Origin: Porticoccus sp950063125
GTDB taxonomy: Bacteria; Pseudomonadota; Gammaproteobacteria; Pseudomonadales; Porticoccaceae
DNA length: 64,000 nt
Strand: one strand, 5' to 3'
NCBI RefSeq assembly: GCF_963973895.1
Contig: NZ_CAXBBF010000001.1
This document shows positions 8,901 to 16,206 of the stretch, piece by piece. The position numbers and the translations under genes are program-made. How positions within the stretch are numbered: position 1 is the first letter of the stretch; each line of letters begins with the position of its first letter. The notes under the pieces are model-generated. The model searched no databases. It had not been told where the DNA came from and was given only the letters and a program-made list of their open reading frames with translations.

Positions 8901-9077
8901 AATGACCTTGGGGTTGGCGCCGGGAAAAGAAGCATTCACCACCACTGAGGGCGGCGTAACCTCGGGGTATTCAGAAATCGGCAACTGAAACATCGCCAGC
9001 AGACCGGCGATCATCACCATCAGGGAGAGCACGCCGGCGAAGATCGGGCGATCTATAAAAAATCTGGAAATGTTCAT
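5925..9077 (-). CDS. RND multidrug efflux pump, inner-membrane subunit (HAE1, MexF/AcrB-like)
   Basis: A 1050-residue proton-driven exporter with 12 expected membrane helices and two large periplasmic loops. It starts with MNISRFFIDRPIFAGVL, the standard first helix of the HAE1 family. The paired aspartates of the proton relay are in GIVVDDAIVVVENVERN near residue 410. Length is as expected for AcrB/MexF. It lies 27 bases downstream of its adaptor gene, so the two form an operon. No outer-membrane channel gene is in the window, so a TolC/OprM-type protein from elsewhere must complete the pump. It is likely repressed by the divergent TetR regulator. Confidence 0.96.
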   Translation of the reverse strand: MNISRFFIDRPIFAGVLSLMVMIAGLLAMFQLPISEYPEVTPPSVVVNASFPGANPKVIAESVATPLEEQLSGVENMIYMSSQATSDGRMTLTVTFKIGTDPDLAQQMVQNRISQALPRLPEVTRQLGVTVVKSSPDLTLVVHLVSPDQRYDELYLRNYALMHVKDELAKVNGVGTVRLFGSGDYAMRIWLDPEKIAERNLSANEVIAAIREQNVQVAAGIIGGAPMAEPVDVQLPVNAMGRLETPEEFADIIVHAGNSGQITRLRDVARIEMAAADYNLNAMLDNKPAVAIPIFQAPGANAIAISDEVRRTMEALKPLFPEGLDYEVVYDPTVFVKDSIKAVVKTLLEALLLVVIVVVVFLQTWRASIIPLLAVPVSIIGTFALMWLFGFSINTLSLFGLVLSIGIVVDDAIVVVENVERNISEGLDPREATYRAMQEVSGPIIAISLTLVAVFVPIAFISGLTGQFYKQFALTIAISTTISAFNSLTLSPALAALLLKSQDAPKDRLTRVMDKLFGGFFRLFNRGFKKSSSAYSTSIAGLLSHKTTSFAVYLVLIGVTAIGFSGLPKGFVPPQDKQYLISFAQLPDGASLARTEAVIREMGSIAMAEEGVANAVQFPGLSVNGFTNSASAGIVFVTLENFDRRNSPELSAAAIAERLQMQYAGIDEAFIAIFPPPPVMGLGTTGGFKLQIEDRANLGYEQLAAVVDNVQQAAWQDPALVNVYSNYKINVPQLYADLDRTKAKQLGLDIKEIFDTMQVYLGSLYVNDFNRFGRTYQVIAQADAEYRTNPENALNLKVKNDRGEMVPLGSVLEMKESYGPESAIRYNGYLAADMNGDAAPGYSSGQAQDAISKILDRVLPLGMTFEWTDLTYQQVLSGNTAIFIFPLCLLLVFLVLAAQYESLVLPLVVISIVPLSVLSAVAGLWLTGGDNNIFTQISLFVLAGLASKNAILIVEFARELEHKGMDTWHAAVTSSRMRLRPILMTSFAFIMGVVPMVLSTGAGSEMRSDIGIAVFSGMLGVTFFGLFFTPVFYVLFRKLSRTSKVHVPAE

Positions 9078-9104
9078 GGCGGTCCTTCAGGGAAATATTG
9101 AGAC

Positions 9105-10289
9105 TTATTCAGCCGTTGTGTCGGTAGTCTGGGGCTGCGCAGGTGCGGGATCGACCAGCATGCCCGGTCGAATGTGGGCCAGCCCGTTGATCACCACCCG
9201 GTCGCCAGGTTGCAACCCGCTCAGCACAACCCGCTGCCCCTTGTGATAGGAGCCCAGGGTGACTTCCCGGTAGGCGGCGATATTATCTTCGCCGACCACA
9301 TAGACAAACTTCTTGTCCTGATTGGTGCCCACAGCACCGACGGGGATCAGCAATATCTCGACTTCAGTGGCTGCACCGAGTTGCACATTGGCGTACATGC
9401 CGGGTGTCAGGGCGCCGTCGGTATTGTCAAAGATGGCCCGTGCCCGGATGGTGCCGCTGGAAATATCCAGTTGATTGTCGAAGGCATGGATTGTGCCCTG
9501 GTAAACCCGGTCGTCGTTCGCCAGTGTCAGTTCTACCGGCATCGCCTCGGTATTGTCGGCGGTCCGGATCGATTGCAGGTAAGTTTGCTCGTCCACATTG
9601 AATTCGGCGTACAGCTGCTGGTTGGAGACCAGTGATGCCAGTACGGGCGCACTCGCACCGGCTTCCACCAGGTTGCCCACGGTGAGTTCTGCGCGGCTTA
9701 TACGGCCTGAAAAGGGGGCCTTGATGTGCGCATACTGGAGATCCAGCTCCGTTCTGACCAAAGCGCTTTCCGCCTCCCGTATCATCGCGCTGGCCACTTG
9801 GTATTCATTTTTCGCCGCATCATAAATGCTGTCTGATACCAGTTTCCGCTCGACCAGCTTGCTGGCCCGTGCCAGTTCGTCTCGCGCCAGGGTGGTGCGG
9901 GACTCTGCAGACGCAAGTTGTGCTTTTGCCTGTTGCACGGCGGCCTGGTAGGGCCGGGGATCGATCACAAACAGCAGCTCTCCCTGCTCGACTTGCTGGC
10001 CATCCTGAAACAGCACCTGCTGAATCTCACCGCTTACCCGGGGTTTTATCTCGGCGGTATGCACCGCGGTCAGGCGGCCGGCAAAGCGTGTCCAGAGGCG
10101 AACGGATTCCAGCGCCACCGCTGTAACGAGAACCTGTCTTGCGGGTGGTACCGCTGATGCCTTCTCGTTACTGGAATAGCCCTGGTGGGGGAATGCGATG
10201 TAATAGAGGACCGCCAGCAGGGCCAACAATACAGCGACGGTTATGCCCGCAGCAAAGCGAGGGTGCCTCTTGCCGGATGTGTCAGGCAT
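9105..10289 (-). CDS. RND efflux periplasmic adaptor (membrane fusion protein, MexE/AcrA-like)
   Basis: A 394-residue adaptor joining the RND pump to an outer-membrane channel. It has an N-terminal membrane anchor (residues 14-36) without an evident lipobox, then a lipoyl half-domain (GEIQQVLFQDGQQVEQGELL), a coiled-coil hairpin (about 105-170, rich in Ala/Glu/Arg), the second lipoyl half, and the beta-barrel and membrane-proximal domains. It is the first gene of the pump operon, and the promoter region carries the TetR-type palindrome. Confidence 0.95.
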   Translation of the reverse strand: MPDTSGKRHPRFAAGITVAVLLALLAVLYYIAFPHQGYSSNEKASAVPPARQVLVTAVALESVRLWTRFAGRLTAVHTAEIKPRVSGEIQQVLFQDGQQVEQGELLFVIDPRPYQAAVQQAKAQLASAESRTTLARDELARASKLVERKLVSDSIYDAAKNEYQVASAMIREAESALVRTELDLQYAHIKAPFSGRISRAELTVGNLVEAGASAPVLASLVSNQQLYAEFNVDEQTYLQSIRTADNTEAMPVELTLANDDRVYQGTIHAFDNQLDISSGTIRARAIFDNTDGALTPGMYANVQLGAATEVEILLIPVGAVGTNQDKKFVYVVGEDNIAAYREVTLGSYHKGQRVVLSGLQPGDRVVINGLAHIRPGMLVDPAPAQPQTTDTTAE

Positions 10290-10366
10290 GATTGAACTCC
10301 AGATGTAAGGTGTTAAACGGCTTTCTGCTGCTGCAGGTGGCTATTTGTTATCTAACCGGGCAGCTT

Positions 10367-10384
10367 ACATACCGGTCGGTATGT
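10367..10384. promoter_or_regulatory. TetR-type operator palindrome between the pump operon and its regulator
   Basis: ACATACCG-GT-CGGTATGT is a perfect inverted repeat with eight-base arms. It resembles known operators of TetR-family pump repressors (cores such as ATACCG...CGGTAT). It lies 78 bases upstream of the adaptor start and about 210 bases upstream of the tetR start. The rest of the 307-base gap contains AT-rich stretches suited to promoters but no gene. Confidence 0.75.
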
Positions 10385-10596
10385 CCGTCAATTACTGAAA
10401 TCAAAATAGACTGCTCGGGGTATTATTTTGTATTTGAGTAATTTATAGCTAGATTTCAATAGCTAAGGGCACTTGGCCCATTGCCGGTTTTCAGATGGCA
10501 GCGGTGTCAGGAATTTTGCCACCTGACCTGGGTTGCCGGGCAAACCGTTAGGTATCTATACTGTGAGGCCTGACGCCAACCTGAAAGATACCTGAT

Positions 10597-11277
10597 ATGT
10601 CGTTAACCGAAACCCGCGAGCGCCTGCTGGAAACAGCGCTTGAGCTGATCTGGCAGAGTAATTACAACAGTGTCGGTGTGAATGAAATCTGCAAACAGGC
10701 GGGTGTCACCAAGGGTGCCTTTTACCACCACTTTGATTCGAAAGCGGCGCTGTTTTGTGAGGCCACCGCCTATTACTGGCAGGTGATAAAAAGTGATCTG
10801 GATGCGGTTTTTTCACCGGTCAATACCCCGCTCGAGCAACTTGAAAATCTGGTGCATTTCCTGTTAGTGGCGAAGATGGGCAACGATCGTGCGGGTATCC
10901 GGGGCTGCCCTTTTTACAATGCCGGGGCACAGATTGGCTCCAGTGACGACAAAGTGATCGAAGCGCTCCAGCTGCTGTCGCAAACCGCAGTAAAATACAA
11001 CCTGTCACTGGTAAATGCTCTGCAGTCAGCAGGTTATCTCGATGACGGTGTTGATGCCGAGCAAACCGCCAGATTGCTCTATCACTACATCCACGGCGTG
11101 CTCAGTTATGCCCAGGTGCACAGTGATGACGAGGAAATCAAACGTGATCTGCCCACCGGCCTCTACCGGTTGCTGGCATTGAAAACGGACTACTGGTTTA
11201 GCGCCAGGCCCACCTGGGAGCCACAGCCGGGGGTTTCGCCGCTGGTCGGCGAGATACTGCTGCCAAGGCTCAAGTAG
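10597..11277 (+). CDS. TetR/AcrR family transcriptional regulator
   Basis: A 226-residue repressor. The N-terminal helix-turn-helix (residues 10-50) reads IWQSNYNSVGVNEICKQAGV then TKGAFYHHF, the classic TetR recognition helix. The C-terminal part is an all-helical ligand-binding and dimer domain. It is transcribed away from the RND operon, with a perfect palindrome between them, so it very likely represses the pump and perhaps itself. The inducer is unknown. It converges with hmuV, with ten bases between the ends. Confidence 0.93.
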   Translation: MSLTETRERLLETALELIWQSNYNSVGVNEICKQAGVTKGAFYHHFDSKAALFCEATAYYWQVIKSDLDAVFSPVNTPLEQLENLVHFLLVAKMGNDRAGIRGCPFYNAGAQIGSSDDKVIEALQLLSQTAVKYNLSLVNALQSAGYLDDGVDAEQTARLLYHYIHGVLSYAQVHSDDEEIKRDLPTGLYRLLALKTDYWFSARPTWEPQPGVSPLVGEILLPRLK

Positions 11278-11287
11278 CCGCGTACGG

Positions 11288-12046
11288 TTATACAAAAACC
11301 GGGATGGATTCCATATGACCAGCCAGCTGTGGCCGGTATTCCCAGTGTGCCTCGATGGTATCCTGGGTGAGAACATCGCCGGGTTTTCCCTGTGCGGATA
11401 TCCTGCCTTCCTTCATCAAGACACAATGGTCGCAGTAGCGCAGCACATGGTTGAGATCGTGCAGTACGGCGATGACCGCGTAACCGCGTTGGCGGCACAG
11501 GGAACGGGTCAGTGCCAGTATCCTGTGCTGTTGTTTGAGATCCTGTGCTGACGTGGGTTCATCCAGTACCAGTAGAGGTGGCTGTGTGGCCTGGCTCAAT
11601 TGCAGTAGCACCCTGGCCAGATGGACTCTTTGCTTCTCTCCTCCGGACAGTGATGGAAATACCCTGCCCATCAGGTGGTGGCAATCCGTGTCTTTCATCA
11701 GAGCGGCCACCTGCTGCTTGCCTTCCTGACGGGACAGGGACAGGGGGATCATTCCCATGGCAACAATTTCGTCGGCGGTAAATGAAAAGCCGATCTGGCT
11801 GAACTGGGGGAGTGCGGCCAGGTGCCGCGCCCTGTCCCGTGGATCCCAGTGGCGCAAGGATCGTTGATAAAAAAGGATGTCACCAGTGACTGACAGCTCT
11901 CCACCGATGGCCCTGAGCAAGGTGGATTTTCCCGACCCGTTTGGACCGGCGACCCCCACCATCATGCCCGTCCCGATACGCAGCTGCTCAACGGCAAGGT
12001 GTGGCACTTTGCCGTGTTGAGAACGGAGATTAGTCAATTCAAGCAT
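11288..12046 (-). CDS. hmuV: Heme ABC transporter, ATP-binding subunit HmuV
   Basis: A 252-residue ATPase energising heme import. It starts MLELTNLRSQHG; Walker A is GPNGSGKST (34-42), the signature is LSGGEKQR and Walker B is LLVLDEPTSAQD, as in HmuV/BtuD-type FecE relatives. The frame stays open upstream through a repeat copy to an ATG at 12178 that overlaps the hmuU stop, giving a possible 44-residue extension coded by the repeat. The internal start is preferred because it matches the family N-terminus and has AAAGGG nine bases before it, supplied by the repeat. Last gene of the tonB-exbBD-hmuTUV operon. Confidence 0.93.
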   Translation of the reverse strand: MLELTNLRSQHGKVPHLAVEQLRIGTGMMVGVAGPNGSGKSTLLRAIGGELSVTGDILFYQRSLRHWDPRDRARHLAALPQFSQIGFSFTADEIVAMGMIPLSLSRQEGKQQVAALMKDTDCHHLMGRVFPSLSGGEKQRVHLARVLLQLSQATQPPLLVLDEPTSAQDLKQQHRILALTRSLCRQRGYAVIAVLHDLNHVLRYCDHCVLMKEGRISAQGKPGDVLTQDTIEAHWEYRPQLAGHMESIPVFV

Positions 12047-12171
12047 AGCCGCAACCCTTTGGGCTGGGGACATTTTTGCCTCCAGCGTTGTTGAAATTCG
12101 CTCATTCCGCCTAGCCGGAGGCAAAAAATGACCGCCAGCAGAGATAATCCAATTAGTGTTAACCGGCCCTA
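12046..12171 (-). repeat. MITE-like repeat, copy 1 (short form), between hmuU and hmuV
   Basis: A block of about 124 bp with the same sequence as the left part of copy 2 (15003-15271) but in the opposite orientation. In the direction of hmuV transcription it begins TAGGGCCGGTTAACACTAAT and contains an inverted pair around GCCTCCGGC...GCTGGAGGC, so the RNA would fold. Similarity to copy 2 stops at GGCTA, so this copy lacks the second terminal inverted repeat. Its first TA plus G forms the TAG stop of hmuU, and its last A is the A of the hmuV ATG. It also provides the AAAGGG site before hmuV. Confidence 0.8.
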
Positions 12172-13191
12172 GCTCCATTGGCGTCGTTGCTGAATCAGCA
12201 GCGCCAGAAAAAAGGGCGCCCCCAGCAGTGCGGTGACCAGACCCACCGGCAGTTCGGCCGGCTGTACCACCAGTCTTGCCATGAGGTCCGCCACCAGCAG
12301 GAGCAGGGCGCCACAGAGCGCAGAGAGCGGAATCAGGCTGCGGTGGTCAGGCCCGGTCACCAGCCTTACCAGATGCGGCACCACCAGACCGATAAAGCCG
12401 ATAATGCCGGCGTAGGCGACGGAAACGCCCACCCCTACGGCGACCAGAATAATCAGTTGCCGTTTGAGTGCTTCCACGTTGATACCGAGATAGCGGGCCT
12501 CACATTCTCCGAGGACCAAGGCATTCAGTGCGAAAGCCTTCCTTTGGAACGCGACAGCCAGGGCGACAACGGCGAAAAATCCCAGCCACAGGTTTACCTG
12601 ACTGGCGCCGGCAAGACTGCCCATCTGCCACAGACTCAATTGGCGAAGTTTTTCGTCGTTTGAAAAGTAGCTGATAAACCCGATGGTCGCGCCGGCAAAG
12701 GCGGAGATGGCCACACCGGCCAACAGCAGTACCAGCACGGAGGTGCCCTGTTTTGACCGGGACAGGCTGTAGACCAGCATTGTGGTGAGCAGACCGGCGA
12801 CAAAAGCGCTCACGGGCACGGCCAGGGGGCCTATGGAGGCGGGAAAGATAGCGATAGCAACAATAGCGCCGACCGCCGCCCCTGAGGAGACGCCGATAAT
12901 GCCGGGGTCTGCCAGCGGGTTGCGAAACAGTCCCTGCATCACTGCGCCACACTGTGCCAGCATGGCGCCGACAAACACAGACAGCACCAGTCTTGGCAGT
13001 CTCAGCTCAGTGACGACTACCCGCTGGTAGTCGTCCAGTGTGCTCCAGTGGGTGCCGAACAGGGTATCGCAGAGTGCCAGCAGACACTCTGTTGGTGGTA
13101 AATCCAGCGCGCCCTGCAGTAGCGACAGCAAGCTGCCGAGGATAATCATGGCGACCAGCGCGATACCGCAGATCAGAACGGGAAGTCGCAT
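12169..13191 (-). CDS. hmuU: Heme ABC transporter permease HmuU (FecCD/BtuC family)
   Basis: A 340-residue inner-membrane permease with about ten hydrophobic helices. It includes the conserved MQGLFRNPLADPGIIGVSSG segment (about residues 90-110) and the GIIGFIGLVVPHLVR loop (about 265-280) that couples to the ATPase, both typical of FecCD permeases. The start shares one base with the hmuT stop (overlap at 13191), showing translational coupling. The C-terminus ends QQRRQWS, and the TAG stop is formed at the edge of the repeat. Confidence 0.94.
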   Translation of the reverse strand: MRLPVLICGIALVAMIILGSLLSLLQGALDLPPTECLLALCDTLFGTHWSTLDDYQRVVVTELRLPRLVLSVFVGAMLAQCGAVMQGLFRNPLADPGIIGVSSGAAVGAIVAIAIFPASIGPLAVPVSAFVAGLLTTMLVYSLSRSKQGTSVLVLLLAGVAISAFAGATIGFISYFSNDEKLRQLSLWQMGSLAGASQVNLWLGFFAVVALAVAFQRKAFALNALVLGECEARYLGINVEALKRQLIILVAVGVGVSVAYAGIIGFIGLVVPHLVRLVTGPDHRSLIPLSALCGALLLLVADLMARLVVQPAELPVGLVTALLGAPFFLALLIQQRRQWS

Positions 13192-14033
13192 CAGTCCGCC
13201 TTTACTGCGAGGGTCAGTTGTCTGGCTTCTTCGATGGACGCCAGGCTCAGCCCTGCGACCAGCGTGCTGCCATCAACGGCGATAATGTGCCCGGATCGGG
13301 CGGCCCGGCTGTGCGCCAGTACCGGATTGCTTTTGAGAAAGCTGTCCAGGGCGCTGTCTTTTTCCTGTCCGGCGAGAATGATGATGTCGGGATCCATGGC
13401 CAGCAGGGATTCTGCCGAGACAGTGCGGTAATTGGTGAAATTTGCAACATTGTGGCCGCCGGTGAGGCGAATGAATGCTTCGCCGGTGGTGCCGTGGCCG
13501 GCCAGGCGAAGCTTGGCGGGATCGGTGGCCAGCAGGAAAGCGGCACTGCTGCCTGTAATAGGCTGGTTTTCCAGGGCGAGCAATTGTTGATCCAGTCTGG
13601 CCAGCAAGGGTGCCACTGTCTCAGTCAGACCCAGTGGTTTGGCCACCCGCTGAATATTGTCACGCAACTGCCTCGGATGATCTGGAGAGGGCAGTTGCAG
13701 CAGGATGACACCCGCCTGCCTGAGTGCATCAAGTGCGGGTGCCGGACCCATATGTTCACTGCCAATCACCAGGGTGGGTGACAGGCTCAGCAGGCCTTCT
13801 GCAGACAGGTTGCGGTGATAACCGACGATTTTCAGTGGCCGGTAATTCGGTGGTAGATGGCTAGTGACATCCACGGCAACCAGATGCTGGTCTGCCCGCA
13901 GTGCAAAGATCAGCTCGGTGGCCAGTGCATCGGTGCTCACCAGCCGTGTGTCGGCCTGTGCCGTGGCAACGACGCCAAATAATACCCCGGCTAACAGAGC
14001 TGACATCAGGGACGAGCGGGGGGATCTGTTCAT
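13191..14033 (-). CDS. hmuT: Periplasmic heme-binding protein HmuT
   Basis: A 280-residue type III substrate-binding protein (BtuF fold) delivering heme to HmuUV. It has a Sec signal peptide ending at TAQADT (about residue 27), then RLVSTDALATELIFAL, the usual start of the heme-binding subfamily, and two lobes joined by a long helix around residues 140-170. The ATG overlaps the exbD stop (ATGA arrangement at 14030-14033). It belongs to the same operon as tonB, exbB, exbD and hmuUV. Confidence 0.92.
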   Translation of the reverse strand: MNRSPRSSLMSALLAGVLFGVVATAQADTRLVSTDALATELIFALRADQHLVAVDVTSHLPPNYRPLKIVGYHRNLSAEGLLSLSPTLVIGSEHMGPAPALDALRQAGVILLQLPSPDHPRQLRDNIQRVAKPLGLTETVAPLLARLDQQLLALENQPITGSSAAFLLATDPAKLRLAGHGTTGEAFIRLTGGHNVANFTNYRTVSAESLLAMDPDIIILAGQEKDSALDSFLKSNPVLAHSRAARSGHIIAVDGSTLVAGLSLASIEEARQLTLAVKAD

Positions 14034-14443
14034 GGTTTCGCTTCCATCAGGATTTGGGTGTCGGTCATTTGTCGGTCATTTAACAGCGCCAGCAGTTTGA
14101 CCAGCGATTCCACGGATGCACGGCTGTCGGGGGCGACCGTCACAGGCCGGTTTTGGTCATCCAGCTGGGGCAAAAGCCGGGACTGAAATTCCTGCCAATG
14201 GTTATAGCGCTGTTCGCCGATACCCCACTGGGGAGAATCCTGATAGAGCGTGATCAGCAGCCGTTGAGGCCCAGTCTCCAGTTCGCTGACAGCCTGATCG
14301 GTGTCCGGAATATCCACCGGCAGGGACAGCAGTCGGTGGTTGGCGGTAAGCAGCAGGAACACCACGACGATAAAGATGATGTCAATCAACGGGGTCAGTT
14401 CCAGTCCGGCTTCCAGCTTGACCTGGCGGGGCGAGCGAATCAC
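14030..14443 (-). CDS. exbD: Biopolymer transport protein ExbD (TonB energy-transducing system)
   Basis: A 137-residue single-span membrane protein. The helix at about residues 15-37 follows LEAGLELTPLIDIIFIVVVF and contains the essential Asp (Asp20) that carries protons in ExbD/TolR. The remainder is periplasmic. It overlaps exbB (14440-14443) and hmuT by four bases, so it is tightly coupled. With ExbB and TonB it powers the heme receptor. Confidence 0.93.
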   Translation of the reverse strand: MIRSPRQVKLEAGLELTPLIDIIFIVVVFLLLTANHRLLSLPVDIPDTDQAVSELETGPQRLLITLYQDSPQWGIGEQRYNHWQEFQSRLLPQLDDQNRPVTVAPDSRASVESLVKLLALLNDRQMTDTQILMEAKP

Positions 14444-14991
14444 GGCAGGGTTCCCATCGAGACGCCATCGAGCTTCAGCAGTTGCAGGTTGATAAACTGC
14501 TCAGTGCTGCTGACCAACTGGTCGACCCACATATTGAAGCCATGTGCGCCCACCAGCGCTGGCACCGCAATGATCAGCCCGGCGGCGGTTGTCTTCATGG
14601 CGACCCCCAGCCCACCGGCAAGCATGGCGGGCTCAATGGGGCCCCGTTGTTCTCCTAGGGTATCAAAGACCTGGATCAGTCCGACCACAGTACCCAGCAG
14701 CCCCAATAGTGGCGACAGCAGGGCGAGTATCTGCAGCAGCCGGATGCCGCTCGCCAGCCGCCGTTGTCGGTGTTGCAACCACACGGCAGCAATTTCCTGC
14801 TGGATATGCTTTGGCTGTCCAGCGTGTCCCGTCATGACGGTCAGGCTGTCATGCCTGAGTTTGCCGCGCACGGTTGTGTAGCCAATCACAACCAGCCGTT
14901 CTGCCAGGATGATCAATGACAGTAGCGCACACAGCGAGAGTGGATATGCCATTGGGCCGAGTTGTTGTTCAAGCAGTGTCATCAGACTCAT
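14440..14991 (-). CDS. exbB: Biopolymer transport protein ExbB (MotA/TolQ/ExbB family)
   Basis: A 183-residue proton-channel subunit with three membrane helices: about 10-30, 85-110 (LLQILALLSPLLGLLGTVVG) and 135-155 (AMKTTAAGLIIAVPALVGAH). These are the family's conserved segments. It lies 11 bases downstream of repeat copy 2, and no clear ribosome site is seen in that short space, so translation may depend on the preceding RNA structure or on the second ATG at codon 4. It works with ExbD and TonB. Confidence 0.92.
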   Translation of the reverse strand: MSLMTLLEQQLGPMAYPLSLCALLSLIILAERLVVIGYTTVRGKLRHDSLTVMTGHAGQPKHIQQEIAAVWLQHRQRRLASGIRLLQILALLSPLLGLLGTVVGLIQVFDTLGEQRGPIEPAMLAGGLGVAMKTTAAGLIIAVPALVGAHGFNMWVDQLVSSTEQFINLQLLKLDGVSMGTLP

Positions 14992-15002
14992 GGGAAATTA
15001 CT

Positions 15003-15271
15003 TAGGGCTTGTTAATATTAATTGGGTTATCTCTGCTGGCGGTCATTTTTGCCTCCGGCTAGGCGGAATGAGCAAAGTTTAGTCACTCTAAATGAGCGAA
15101 TTTCAACAACGCTGGAGGCAAAAATGTCCCCAGCCCAAAGGGTTGTGGCTAAAAAACGCCACTCTTCGTTGCTCGTCTCTTATTTAGAATCACCAAACTA
15201 CGCTCCTCGCGTCTTGATTGGCGCTTTTTTAGCCACAACAGTGGCAATCCAATTAGTGTTAACAGGCCCTA
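15003..15271 (+). mobile_element. MITE-like repeat, copy 2 (complete form), between exbB and tonB
   Basis: About 265 bp bounded by TA dinucleotides (15003-15004 and 15270-15271). It has terminal inverted repeats of about 22 bases: AGGGCTTGTTAATATTAATT at the left, and the reverse complement AGGGCCTGTTAACACTAATT at the right. Inside are two further inverted pairs: one around GCCTCCGGC/GCTGGAGGC, the other GTTGTGGCTAAAAAACGCC paired with GGCGCTTTTTTAGCCACAAC. It codes for no protein. Terminal repeats, internal palindromes and flanking TA are typical of non-autonomous elements mobilised by IS630/mariner-type transposases. It sits between tonB and exbB, and its right end forms the TAG stop of tonB. 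Confidence 0.75.
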
Positions 15272-16024
15272 GTGGTAGGTTGATTTTTTCAGGGCGAATT
15301 GCACCGGAACCCTGACCCTTGATGCAGCGCTCCTGCCATTTATCCGGTAAGGCATGAATTCCCAACTGGCAACGGCCTGTAGCGCGGCCTCGTCCAGGAC
15401 AGCAATTCCCGAACTTTTGCTGACCGACAGCTGGCGCTGTTCCCCCTCGTCGTCGAGCCAGATATCCAGCCAGACTGTGCCCTGCTGGCCCCGCTTGCGG
15501 GCAACAGTGGGGTAATTGGGCGGTGTTGGCGGCCTGGCGAACAGAGGTTCGGTAACCAGCGGCGCTGTATGAATGCCCTGCTGTTTTGGTGACTCAGACT
15601 GGCTCGCCGCAACGCTTGCCGTATCGTCAAGCTGCCCAGTGTTGTCGTCCGTTGTGGCGAGAGGCCGCTTCGCTTCCGGTATTTTTTCCCGAAATGGTTT
15701 TGTCTCTGCAGGGGGCTCGACAGCCGGCTCGGTTGTCTTCTGAGGCTGTTTTTTTTCAGGGGTGCGGGTGACCACTGGCTCTGGAGCAGGGGATGGTCTG
15801 TGCTGCGTGGTGGCAACGGGCTCGACAGCTTTTTGCCCGGACGGTTCGCGGCGGAATGAGAGCGATACCGCCACTGGCGCGGTGTGAAACGAGGATGCCG
15901 ATTCAGCAGACGGTGCTTCCGTTGGTGGGACAGTGATTGCCCAGCTGTGGGCAGCCACAGCCATCACCAGGCCCCCGCTCCGCCAAAGTAGTGTTGGCCA
16001 GTATTTTTTCAGTGCTTTGCCCAT
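15269..16024 (-). CDS. tonB: TonB family protein
   Basis: A 251-residue energy transducer: an N-terminal cytoplasmic-to-membrane segment (residues 10-32), a Pro/Glu/Lys-rich periplasmic spacer (about 60-150), and the C-terminal TonB domain with YPTVARKRGQQGTVWLDIWL and the final beta strand NGRSAASRVRVPVQFAL. It contacts the TonB box of the heme receptor coded on the other strand. First gene of the uptake operon, behind the Fur-box-like site. The TAG stop lies exactly on the edge of repeat copy 2. Confidence 0.92.
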   Translation of the reverse strand: MGKALKKYWPTLLWRSGGLVMAVAAHSWAITVPPTEAPSAESASSFHTAPVAVSLSFRREPSGQKAVEPVATTQHRPSPAPEPVVTRTPEKKQPQKTTEPAVEPPAETKPFREKIPEAKRPLATTDDNTGQLDDTASVAASQSESPKQQGIHTAPLVTEPLFARPPTPPNYPTVARKRGQQGTVWLDIWLDDEGEQRQLSVSKSSGIAVLDEAALQAVASWEFMPYRINGRSAASRVRVPVQFALKKSTYH

Positions 16025-16081
16025 AGCCGAGATGATTCAAATGTCAGTGGTGCCCATGGTATACAGTCAACATCTTTTTGT

Positions 16082-16101
16082 AAATGATAATGATTCGTAT
16101 T
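16082..16101. promoter_or_regulatory. Fur-box-like iron-control site between tonB and the heme receptor
   Basis: AAATGATAATGATTCGTATT at 16082-16101 contains two GATAAT/GATTCG-like hexamers, close to the Fur consensus GATAATGATAATCATTATC. It lies in the divergent promoter region, 58 bases from the tonB start and 145 bases from the receptor start, where a Fur dimer would repress both operons. A fur gene is in this window (35882-36292). Confidence 0.7.
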
Positions 16102-16206
16102 TACATTTGAGATTGGTGTGTGTAAATTGCTGTTCCCATAGTCAAGTAAGTAGTCGGGTAGGTAGATTTGGCTTCTTGCCAAAAGCGTCGCTTTCCTGGG
16201 TGCAAT

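Noticed and set aside
15022..15315. 97-codon frame through repeat copy 2 starting MGYLCWRSFLPPARR
   Set aside because: It is repeat sequence read by chance and runs into tonB antisense; part of it also appears in copy 1 for the same reason.
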